This document shows, in pieces, positions 1 to 7,698 of a stretch of 11,886 nucleotides of DNA. The DNA lies in assembly GCA_013002595.1 (NCBI GenBank), contig JABDJG010000465.1:1-11886 (forward strand), in the 5' to 3' direction. The DNA comes from Hyphomicrobiales bacterium (GTDB taxonomy: Bacteria; Pseudomonadota; Alphaproteobacteria; Rhizobiales; Aestuariivirgaceae). The translations under genes and the position numbers were made by a program. How positions within the stretch are numbered: position 1 is the stretch's first letter; each line of letters starts with the position of its first letter. Under the pieces are notes generated by a model. That model searched no databases. It saw only the letters and a program-made list of their open reading frames with translations, and was not told where the DNA came from.

Positions 1-173
1 GCCAGCTGGCTATTGTGACCGGCATACCACCAGTTACGGGCAAAGATCGCGTCCTTCTCCAATTCATAGATTTCGGTGTCATGATAGAACCGTGCGGGCA
101 AGGTGAACGAACGTGCTGCCTGCTTGCTGAATGGCGCATCGCCCTTGTTCATTCCTAAAATGGGTTTGTTCAT
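1..173 (-). CDS. Rieske-type aromatic ring-hydroxylating oxygenase, alpha subunit (5' end only)
   Basis: Only the first 57 codons are in the window; the gene continues beyond base 1. The visible N-terminus contains the stretch FTLPARFYHDTEIYELEK followed by IFARNWWYAGH. This is the typical opening of Rieske [2Fe-2S] oxygenase alpha subunits (LP..FY.D, then a Glu-rich helix, then IF...W..AGH), including the glycine-betaine/carnitine type and aromatic-ring types. The Rieske Cys/His cluster and the mononuclear iron site lie outside the window, so the substrate cannot be named. The start at 173 is chosen because a strong ribosome site (GGAGGG, complement of 181-186) lies 7 bases upstream; an in-frame ATG at 152 is a weaker alternative. 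The gene is divergent from a LysR regulator, which by the usual LysR arrangement probably controls it. The family call is fairly sure; the function is open. Confidence 0.82.
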   Translation of the reverse strand, partial: MNKPILGMNKGDAPFSKQAARSFTLPARFYHDTEIYELEKDAIFARNWWYAGHNSQL

Positions 174-180
174 TGAAAAG

Positions 181-186
181 CCCTCC
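181..186 (-). promoter_or_regulatory. Ribosome binding site of the Rieske oxygenase gene
   Basis: The complement reads GGAGGG, a near-perfect Shine-Dalgarno sequence, 7 bases before the ATG at 173. It decides the start over the second in-frame ATG at 152. Confidence 0.7.
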
Positions 187-198
187 GCGCTTGCTTTT

Positions 199-221
199 AT
201 GCATTAGATCAAATAATGCAT
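199..221. promoter_or_regulatory. Probable LysR-type operator: perfect inverted repeat
   Basis: ATGCATTA (199-206) and TAATGCAT (214-221) are perfect inverted repeats with a 7-base spacer, centred on base 210. The repeat contains a symmetric T-N11-A (T204, A216), the core of LysR-family recognition sites. It sits 25 bases from the oxygenase start and 53 from the regulator start, where such a regulator usually binds to control both genes. A further ATGCA at 227-231 could be an extra half-site. Binding by the adjacent regulator is inferred from position and symmetry only. Confidence 0.6.
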
Positions 222-274
222 TCGAGATGCAAACGATGGTTTTTAAGGCCATTAGATAACTTGTGCTTATGTAA

Positions 275-1189
275 ATGTTGAAATCTCGACTTCCTCCCCT
301 CGATAATCTGATCGCCTTTGAAGCGGCCGCGCGGCTGCTCAGCTTTACCAAAGCGGCGCATGAGCTCAATGTCACGCAAGCGGCGGTCAGCCAGCAGATC
401 AGAAACCTCGAACAGGGCCTTGGCCTCAAACTGTTCGAACGGGCACACCGGGCGGTCCGTTTGACCAGCGCCGGGCGCGAATATCAGCACACCGTCTCGG
501 CATCACTGCGCCATCTGGCCAGCGCAACCGGCGACATCAGACTGTCGCAGAGCCAACCGCGACTGACGATTGCCTGCGACCAGTCGATCGCAGCGCTGTT
601 ACTATTGCCGCGCCTGTCGGCATTCAAAGCTCTGTATCGGGATGTTTCGCTGCGGATGATCGTATCGGACAGCATAGCGGACTGTCTTTCCGACGAGACC
701 CAGGTCGCGGTCATTCACGGCACAGGCGACTGGCCGGGATATTCCAGCCGGAGATTGTTTAAAGAAGAAGTGTTTCCGGTCTGCAGCCCGGCCTACCTTG
801 CGCAAACCGGGCCGATTGCCAATGCGAACGAGCTTGCACAATGCGATTTGCTCAATCTTGACGATGAGCAATGGGATTGGATGAACTGGCGGGTGTGGTT
901 CAATTCAAAAGGAATGGACCTGCCGTTTGAGCGCCGCAGCCTGGAGGTCAACAACTATCCCTTGTTGATCGAAGCGGCCAAAGCAGGACATGGCATGGCC
1001 CTTGGCTGGCGAGGACTGGTCGATGACGCCCTACAGCAGGGTTCGCTGGTCTGCCCGATTGACGAGACGGTCGAAACCGACTTTGCCTACTACCTGGTGT
1101 GGCCGGACCGCTACGAGCGCACGGCTGAAGTTGAAGGTTTTTCTAGCTGGTTTAGGGCCTGTTGGGATTCAAACAAAATTCATGGATGA
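275..1189 (+). CDS. LysR-family transcriptional regulator (GcvA-like)
   Basis: A 304-residue protein of normal LysR length. Residues 8-48 hold the winged helix-turn-helix: LDNLIAFEAAARLLSFTKAA, then VTQAAVSQQIRNLE and a wing ending near LFER and LTSAG (63-67). This N-terminal block closely matches GcvA-type regulators. Residues from about 92 to 295 form the two-lobed effector-binding domain. ATG 275 is the first start available, since TAA (272-274) precedes it in frame; no clear Shine-Dalgarno is visible, so initiation may be weak. The gene is divergent from the Rieske oxygenase and shares a palindromic site with it, so local control of that oxygenase and autoregulation are likely. Its stop overlaps the start of the downstream membrane-protein gene. 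The effector cannot be told from sequence. Confidence 0.93.
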   Translation: MLKSRLPPLDNLIAFEAAARLLSFTKAAHELNVTQAAVSQQIRNLEQGLGLKLFERAHRAVRLTSAGREYQHTVSASLRHLASATGDIRLSQSQPRLTIACDQSIAALLLLPRLSAFKALYRDVSLRMIVSDSIADCLSDETQVAVIHGTGDWPGYSSRRLFKEEVFPVCSPAYLAQTGPIANANELAQCDLLNLDDEQWDWMNWRVWFNSKGMDLPFERRSLEVNNYPLLIEAAKAGHGMALGWRGLVDDALQQGSLVCPIDETVETDFAYYLVWPDRYERTAEVEGFSSWFRACWDSNKIHG

Positions 1190-2763
1190 GCGGTATTACA
1201 CAACGCATGACCGGGTCCGCTAACTCCCTCATGGGTGGAAACAACCGGCGGTTTACGCTGGAAATCACCTGCCTGTTTTTTGCCGTCAGCTTTACCGGCC
1301 TGCTGGTCGCCACGAATTTTGCGCTGCTGCAAGATGGTGACACCTTCTGGCATGTTGCGACCGGACGCTGGATTGTCGAAAACATGGCGGTTCCGCGGAC
1401 CGATGTGTTTTCGCACACCTACACAGGCGAGGTCTGGCTCGCCAAGGAATGGCTTTCGCAACTTTTGCTGTATCTTGCCTATATGGCCGGCGGCTGGAAA
1501 GCGGTCAATGTGTTTGCCTTGCTTGTCGTGTCCATCTGCGTTTCGATCTTGAGCTGGATTTGCCTTACAAGCTTCAGGCTATCGGTCGCGGTGGGCGTGA
1601 TCTTTCTGGCCACCATTTTTGCGTCAGTGCACTATCTTGCCCGGCCGCATCTGCTGGCCTATCCGATCATGATGATTTGGGTGGCGGGCGTTGTGTTTGC
1701 TGCCGACAAGCAGCGCCTGCCGTCCTACTGGCTGGTGCCGTTGATGGCGCTGTGGGCCAACATGCATGGCGGCTTCACGCTCGGCCTTGCCCTTGCCGGT
1801 CTGATGAGCCTGGAAACGCTGATGGGGGTGCCGCGGGCCGAGTTGAGACCGCAAATAATTCGCCATGGCATGTTTCTGGCGCTTGCAACACTTGCCGCAC
1901 TCATTACCCCGTTTGGCATTCAGAGCATCCTGATCACGCCGAAGATCATGGGGCTGGGCGAAGTGCTCGATCACGTCGGGGAGTGGAAATCGCCCGATTT
2001 CCATCTGTATGAGTTTCATCTTGTCGTGTTGATGGGCCTGCTCGGCCTTGCGCTGTCTGGCGGGCTAAAGCTGAAACCGATGCGAACCGTTGCCATAATC
2101 CTGATCAGTTATCTGATGTTCAAGCATGTGCGCACCTTGCCGGTGTTCGCCTTGTTGATGCCGATCTTGCTGGCGCGGCCGGTCACCGAACAGTTCAGCT
2201 GGCTTGGCTTCAGGCATCAACTGAATGATGATGCCGATGATCCCATTTTGCAGTTGTGTCAAAGGTATTCACGGCTGTTGCCGGCGATCGCTGCGGCGAT
2301 CTTCGGTGCAGGCCTGTTCGTGGCTGCAACGACGGACCTGCCGCCCGGCGATGAAGGCAAGGGCAAGCCGATCAGCTCTGTCGCCTTTGCCAAGGCGAAT
2401 GGACTGACCGGCAACGTCTACAACGACTATGACCTGGGCGGTTATCTGATCTTTTCCGGGATACCAACATTCATCGACGGGCGGGCCGAACTCTACGGCC
2501 GCGAATTCTTCAATGCCTATTACAGTGCGGCATGGCAGCTGAAAGGTGGCGACCTGTTTAAGTTGCTGGATGATCACGACATCGACTGGACATTGCTGCG
2601 GCCGAATTCGGGCGGCGCCGTCGCACTTACCCAGTCACCCGACTGGCAATGCGTTCATGCCAAAGGCATTGCGGTTGTTCACGTGCGCATCTCCGCGCCA
2701 GGCAATGCCAGAGCGCTTGCAGCGGCCAAGGCCGACCCCTGCACGACAGTCAATGCTGAATAA
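1186..2763 (+). CDS. Polytopic inner-membrane protein, GT-C glycosyltransferase-like, function unknown
   Basis: From ATG 1186 the protein has 525 residues. A hydrophobic segment at about 24-48 is followed by a loop with LQDGDTFWHVATGRWI (48-63), FSHTYTGEVW and KEWLSQ (87-92). About eight to ten further hydrophobic segments run to about 380. A soluble C-terminal part follows with YNDYDLGGYLIF (412-423) and FIDGRAELYG (429-438). An acidic D-G-D (50-52) in the loop after the first membrane helix, then many helices and a soluble tail, is the layout of GT-C glycosyltransferases that use lipid-linked sugars. No catalytic family can be assigned, so this is an inference. ATG 1186 overlaps the lysR stop as ATGA, suggesting translational coupling; TTG 1162, ATG 1207 and ATG 1231 are alternative in-frame starts. 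The 3' end faces secG with one base between the stop codons. Confidence 0.8.
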   Translation: MSGITQRMTGSANSLMGGNNRRFTLEITCLFFAVSFTGLLVATNFALLQDGDTFWHVATGRWIVENMAVPRTDVFSHTYTGEVWLAKEWLSQLLLYLAYMAGGWKAVNVFALLVVSICVSILSWICLTSFRLSVAVGVIFLATIFASVHYLARPHLLAYPIMMIWVAGVVFAADKQRLPSYWLVPLMALWANMHGGFTLGLALAGLMSLETLMGVPRAELRPQIIRHGMFLALATLAALITPFGIQSILITPKIMGLGEVLDHVGEWKSPDFHLYEFHLVVLMGLLGLALSGGLKLKPMRTVAIILISYLMFKHVRTLPVFALLMPILLARPVTEQFSWLGFRHQLNDDADDPILQLCQRYSRLLPAIAAAIFGAGLFVAATTDLPPGDEGKGKPISSVAFAKANGLTGNVYNDYDLGGYLIFSGIPTFIDGRAELYGREFFNAYYSAAWQLKGGDLFKLLDDHDIDWTLLRPNSGGAVALTQSPDWQCVHAKGIAVVHVRISAPGNARALAAAKADPCTTVNAE

Positions 2764-2764
2764 T

Positions 2765-3133
2765 TTATTCGCTGACCGGGGCCGAAGGCTGGGTGCTGCC
2801 GGGCAGTTGGGGCAGTACGCTGCTGCCACTGGGGCCTTCACCGGACTGACCGCCCGATTGCTCGGTCTGAACGCCGTCGAATACCGAACCGGGCTGTGAT
2901 GTGCCGCGTGCCAGGATGGTCAACGCCATCGATGTAACGAAGAAGCAAAGCGCAAGACCTGCGGTCAGCCGGGTCAGCAGGTTGGCGGCACCGCGGCTGG
3001 AAAACATTCCGCCGCCACCACCGCCGCCACCGCCGCCAATACCAAGGGCGCCGCCTTCGGAACGCTGCAGCAGAATGACGCCAATGAGGCCCAGCGCGAT
3101 GAGCATGTGGACGACGAGAACAATTGTGGTCAT
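2765..3133 (-). CDS. secG: Preprotein translocase subunit SecG
   Basis: SecG is the small auxiliary subunit of the SecYEG protein-export channel in the inner membrane. This 122-residue copy has two membrane helices (about 3-22 and 55-75) joined by a cytoplasmic loop. The loop starts LLQRSEGGALGIGG and contains ten consecutive glycines (33-42), then MFSSRGAANLLTR, a SecG signature. The C-terminal tail (about 78-122) is rich in Gly, Ser, Gln and Pro, common in alphaproteobacterial SecG and probably disordered. ATG 3133 begins the first hydrophobic helix directly; an upstream in-frame start at 3187 would add 18 polar residues that do not look like SecG. The Shine-Dalgarno is weak (GGAA). The gene lies 107 bp downstream of tpiA on the same strand and is probably cotranscribed with it. 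Confidence 0.93.
   Translation of the reverse strand: MTTIVLVVHMLIALGLIGVILLQRSEGGALGIGGGGGGGGGGMFSSRGAANLLTRLTAGLALCFFVTSMALTILARGTSQPGSVFDGVQTEQSGGQSGEGPSGSSVLPQLPGSTQPSAPVSE
3008..3037 (-). repeat. Ten-codon glycine tract inside secG
   Basis: Ten consecutive Gly codons (GGC, GGT and one GGA) form a 30-base trinucleotide run, seen as CCG/CCA repeats on the + strand. It encodes residues 33-42 of the cytoplasmic loop of SecG. Such a run could change length by polymerase slippage, always by whole codons. Confidence 0.85.
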
Positions 3134-3240
3134 CGGAATTTTCCGGACAAGAAGTTGTGGTTGTGGGCCATGTAGCGCGCTTTGCACGCCAATTCAATCG
3201 TTGGCGCGGCCCAATTCGTCAGATTCTACTCGGCGTGTCC
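3134..3240. other. tpiA-secG intergenic spacer with a small inverted repeat
   Basis: This spacer holds no gene or tRNA. CGCCAA (3187-3192) and TTGGCG (3201-3206) form a 6-bp stem with an 8-base loop, without a following T-run on either strand, so it is not a clear terminator. Just before the secG start, CGGAA-TT-TTCCG (3134-3145) is a short palindrome overlapping the presumed ribosome site. Their roles are unknown. Confidence 0.5.
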
Positions 3241-4002
3241 TTAGGTGTAGGCCTTGATGATGCCGATAAAATCAGCCGCTTTAAGACTGGCGCCACCCAC
3301 CAGAGCCCCGTTGACATCCTCAACGGCCATCAGTTCTTCGGCGTTTCCAGGCTTCACCGAACCGCCATAAAGGACCGGCACCCGCATTCCGGCCTTCGGT
3401 CCGATGATCCGCAGCAGGCCCTTGCGAATGTGACGGTGAACCGCGCGAATTTCAGCCGGGGTCGGGGTCAGGCCCGTGCCGATGGCCCAGACGGGTTCAT
3501 AGGCAATGACGGTATTTGTCGCTGTGGATGAGGCCGGTAGCGATTTTTTCAACTGGGCCCCTATGATGCGCAGCGTTTCTCCGGCCTTGCGCTGGGCCAA
3601 AGTCTCACCAATGCACACAATTGCGGTCAGATCGGATTTATGTGCCGCAGCAGCCTTTGCTGCCACAACCGCATCCGTCTCGCCATGGTCCGCACGGCGT
3701 TCGGAATGCCCCACGATGACAGCCGTGGCACCGGCGTCCGACAACATGTCAGCAGAAACGTCGCCCGTGTGGGCGCCGCTCACTTTGTCGTGACAGTCCT
3801 GGCCGCCCAGTCTGATTCGCGATGACCTGGTCAGGCCCTGAACCCTCGACAGCAACGTTGCCGGCGGGCAGACCATGACATCGCACTTCAGACGCACGCC
3901 CTTCAACATGCCGGTTAGCAGCCGGATTTCCTTGAGCGATATACTGGTCCCATTCATCTTCCAGTTGCCCGCTACGATCGGACGTGGTGTTGCAGATGCC
4001 AT
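3241..4002 (-). CDS. tpiA: Triosephosphate isomerase
   Basis: Cytosolic TIM-barrel enzyme that interconverts dihydroxyacetone phosphate and glyceraldehyde-3-phosphate in glycolysis and gluconeogenesis. The 253-residue length is normal. All landmark residues are present: substrate-binding N13 and K15 in AGNWKMNG, the electrophile H99 in VGHSERR, the catalytic base E169 in AYEPVWAIGTG, the phosphate-gripping loop 6 (about 170-180) and YGGSV (212-216). ATG 4002 is preceded by GGGGA (complement of 4009-4013) at 6 bases, supporting the start. It is the first gene of a leftward pair with secG and is divergent from ppiD across 220 bp. The tpiA-secG pairing and the divergent ppiD-trp cluster are a known alphaproteobacterial arrangement. 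Confidence 0.97.
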   Translation of the reverse strand: MASATPRPIVAGNWKMNGTSISLKEIRLLTGMLKGVRLKCDVMVCPPATLLSRVQGLTRSSRIRLGGQDCHDKVSGAHTGDVSADMLSDAGATAVIVGHSERRADHGETDAVVAAKAAAAHKSDLTAIVCIGETLAQRKAGETLRIIGAQLKKSLPASSTATNTVIAYEPVWAIGTGLTPTPAEIRAVHRHIRKGLLRIIGPKAGMRVPVLYGGSVKPGNAEELMAVEDVNGALVGGASLKAADFIGIIKAYT

Positions 4003-4222
4003 TTGAGATCCCCGAAATTAGCCCCATATGTACGACTCTGTTATCAGACGATCGCAGCTTTGCGAAGAGCGCATCATATTGTTATTTGAATGCCGGATCC
4101 CACGAACCAGGCAGCTGTTACAGGGGTCTGGTATTACTTGCGGTATGGTGGGCGTCTTTCTATGATGCGCCGCGTTTGCCGGCAGGTGAATACCGGCAGT
4201 CAATTTCAGGACAGATCATAAA
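4003..4222. promoter_or_regulatory. Divergent promoter region between tpiA and ppiD
   Basis: A 220-bp region with no convincing gene. It must drive tpiA-secG leftward and the ppiD-trp-moa cluster rightward. A good rightward promoter is listed separately. Leftward, only a weak match is seen (TTCGCA, complement of 4061-4066, 17 bases from TAACAG, complement of 4038-4043). TGCCGGCA (4177-4184) is a perfect 8-bp palindrome, and CCGGCAG occurs twice (4179-4185 and 4193-4199) in the predicted leader of ppiD. Confidence 0.6.
4138..4166 (+). promoter_or_regulatory. Sigma70-like promoter candidate for ppiD
   Basis: TTGCGG (4138-4143) and TATGAT (4161-4166) are separated by exactly 17 bases; the -10 box matches TATAAT at five of six positions. 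A transcript would start near 4173 and leave a leader of about 50 bases before the ppiD ATG. The assignment is by pattern alone. Confidence 0.5.
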
Positions 4223-6124
4223 ATGCTCGATTCTTTACGCAACAAGACCGGAGGTTGGATCGCCAAGATCTTTATCGGTGTGCTGGCGGCCAGTTTTGCC
4301 GTGTGGGGCGTGGCCGATGTGTTCACAACCCGGCCGACGGACACCCTGGCCGAAGTCGGCACCCGGCAAATCAGCGTGCAGGAATATTCCAACCGGTTCC
4401 AGCGCCAATTGCGTCAGTTGTCGCAACAGCTCGGACAACCCTTGACCGCGGCACAAGGGCGGCAGTTCGGACTCGACCGGCAGGTTCTGGGCTCGTTGCT
4501 GCGCGATGCCGCACTTGAGGCACAGGCCGATCAGATGAAGCTTATGGTGTCTGACACGACCGTTGCGCAGCGCATCGCCGACAACCCGCAGTTCCAGAAC
4601 AGCCAGGGTGTCTTCAACAAGGATCAGTTCCTCGCCCTGTTGCGCAACAATGGCTTGAACGAACAAATGTTCGTCGTCGCCGAGAAACAGGGTCTGATCC
4701 GCGGCGCCATTGCGACAACGATCGAGCAAGGTGCAGCCGCGCCGAAGAAATTTGCCGAGTTTGCCCATAAATTCCGCAACGAACAGCGCGATGTGGCGTA
4801 CATCTCTGTCACCGTGCCGGAGGCCTCGATTGCCGAACCATCTGACAGTGATCTGAAGACGTTCTATGACGCCAACCCGCAGCTGTTCGCGATCCCCGAA
4901 AGACGGGTGATTGCGGCTATCCAGGTGACGCCAGACACCTTGACCGACCGAATTCAGATCAGCGATGCAGATGTCGCCAAACGCTATGAAGAGCGCAAGT
5001 CGGACTATGCAACGCCGGAAAAACGCACGATCCAGCAAATCACTTTTGCGAGCGTTGCGGAAGCGGCTGCAGCCAAGGCCAAGATCGACGGCGGCACATC
5101 TTTCCTGGACATCGCCGAGGAAAAGAACCTCTCAGAGACGGATATCAGCCTGGGTACATTTACCCGAGATTCGCTGCCGGACCAGAAACTGGCCGAGGCG
5201 GCTTTCGCGCTTGCCAAGGATGCAGTCAGCGCACCGGTCGAAGGCAAACTGGCGACGGTGCTGCTGCGGGTGACCAACATTGAGGCCGGGTCACAAAAGC
5301 CGCTCAGTGAAGTCGCCGGCGAGATCAAGAAGGCGCTGCAGATCGATGGCGCCCGCGATGAGATCCTGAACATCTACGACAAGATCGAAGAATTCCGGGC
5401 GAGCGGGCAGTCGTTCGCTGATATTGCCAAGGAGCTGTCGCTGTCTGTTGTGGAAACAGCCCCGGTCGACCGGACCGGGCATACTGAAACCGGGGCGCTG
5501 GTGGAAAACCTCGTTGATACGTCTGGCATCGTCCGGGCGGCATTTGAGAGCGACATAGGCATCGACAATGACCCCGTAACGACGGGAGACGATGGTTATG
5601 TGTGGTTTGAAGTTCGCGACATCCAAGCTGCCAGCACAAAACCGCTTGATGATGCGCGTGACGATGCGGTCAAGGGCTGGAAGGCGCAGGAGTTGCGCAA
5701 AGCTGTGCTGGCCAAGGCGCAAGACCTGAAGAAACGGGCCGAGGCCGGCGAGACCTTGGCAAAGCTTGCCGATGAAGCCGGTGTAGAGGTCAAGACCCAG
5801 CAAGGCATCAAGCGCAACGAAGCAAGCGAAGCTTTCGACGCCGCAGCGGTTCAGGCGCTGTTCGCCGTGCGCGAGGACGGCATTGCCGTGGCCGTCGACG
5901 GCGACGGCAAGGGCGCAAAGCTGATGAAGTCCACACCGGTTCTGGCCGTGCCCTTCGACAGCCAGTCGGCTGAGGCCAAATCCATTGCCAAGGAACTGTC
6001 GACCGCATTCTCGAACGACCTGTACGCCCAGTATCTGGCCGATCTGCAACGCCGCCTTGGTGTGGAGATCGATGAGCGGGTGCTGGCGAATGCCGGCAGC
6101 CAATCAAATCAACGGGGATATTGA
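4223..6124 (+). CDS. ppiD: Periplasmic folding factor, SurA-N/parvulin domain protein (PpiD-like)
   Basis: A 633-residue membrane-anchored periplasmic chaperone of the PpiD family, which assists proteins leaving the Sec channel. Residues 1-12 are a short basic cytoplasmic segment; about 13-33 (IAKIFIGVLAASFAVWGVAD) is the single anchor. A SurA_N-type chaperone domain follows (about 35-200, with FNKDQFLALLRNNGL). A parvulin-like domain spans about 266-353 (GTFTRDSLPDQKLAEAAFAL), then a helical C-terminal part with Ala/Lys-rich segments. By eye alignment the two conserved parvulin histidines are replaced (Q271 and V346), so isomerase activity is doubtful, as is accepted for E. coli PpiD. The start is ATG 4223 with AGGA 11 bases upstream. 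It heads a rightward run into trpE, 50 bp after its stop. Confidence 0.9.
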   Translation: MLDSLRNKTGGWIAKIFIGVLAASFAVWGVADVFTTRPTDTLAEVGTRQISVQEYSNRFQRQLRQLSQQLGQPLTAAQGRQFGLDRQVLGSLLRDAALEAQADQMKLMVSDTTVAQRIADNPQFQNSQGVFNKDQFLALLRNNGLNEQMFVVAEKQGLIRGAIATTIEQGAAAPKKFAEFAHKFRNEQRDVAYISVTVPEASIAEPSDSDLKTFYDANPQLFAIPERRVIAAIQVTPDTLTDRIQISDADVAKRYEERKSDYATPEKRTIQQITFASVAEAAAAKAKIDGGTSFLDIAEEKNLSETDISLGTFTRDSLPDQKLAEAAFALAKDAVSAPVEGKLATVLLRVTNIEAGSQKPLSEVAGEIKKALQIDGARDEILNIYDKIEEFRASGQSFADIAKELSLSVVETAPVDRTGHTETGALVENLVDTSGIVRAAFESDIGIDNDPVTTGDDGYVWFEVRDIQAASTKPLDDARDDAVKGWKAQELRKAVLAKAQDLKKRAEAGETLAKLADEAGVEVKTQQGIKRNEASEAFDAAAVQALFAVREDGIAVAVDGDGKGAKLMKSTPVLAVPFDSQSAEAKSIAKELSTAFSNDLYAQYLADLQRRLGVEIDERVLANAGSQSNQRGY

Positions 6125-6174
6125 TCATCTGAGCCGGTCGGTGGCCACCAACGGCAGTGATCTAGATTACACAA
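6125..6174. promoter_or_regulatory. ppiD-trpE spacer with two palindromes
   Basis: GGTGGCCACC (6140-6149) is a perfect 10-bp palindrome and ATCTAGAT (6160-6167) a perfect 8-bp one. There is no room for a Trp-rich leader peptide and no terminator-type hairpin with a T-run, so classical attenuation is not supported here. The palindromes may be operator sites or chance. Confidence 0.3.
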
Positions 6175-7695
<1,521 letters not shown>

Positions 7696-7698
7696 ACC

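Noticed and set aside
79..429. 116-codon antisense frame across the oxygenase/lysR gap
   Set aside because: It covers the lysR 5' end and the operator, and its translation past the gap is an out-of-register extension of the real oxygenase start region.
1449..2012. 187-codon frame inside the membrane-protein gene
   Set aside because: It is in another frame of a gene with clear membrane helices; its composition (Cys, Arg, Gly-rich) is typical of an out-of-frame reading.
3134..3240. Possible tRNA between tpiA and secG
   Set aside because: No GTTCRA T-loop, acceptor stem or CCA end could be found on either strand.
4052..4065. TCGCA-GCTT-TGCGA hairpin in the tpiA/ppiD gap
   Set aside because: A 5-bp stem is short enough to occur by chance and has no T-run or link to a start codon.
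4038..4066. Leftward promoter TTCGCA-17-TAACAG for tpiA
   Set aside because: The spacing is right but the -10 box matches only half of the consensus; too weak to list as a promoter.
3984..4445. 153-codon + strand frame spanning the tpiA/ppiD gap
   Set aside because: It runs out of frame into ppiD, has no recognisable domain and covers the region needed for promoters.
4235..6103. Two long antisense frames (4235-5038 and 5291-6103) under ppiD
   Set aside because: The + strand encodes a full PpiD-like protein; the antisense translations are Arg/Leu/Gln-rich with no known domain and poor start sites.
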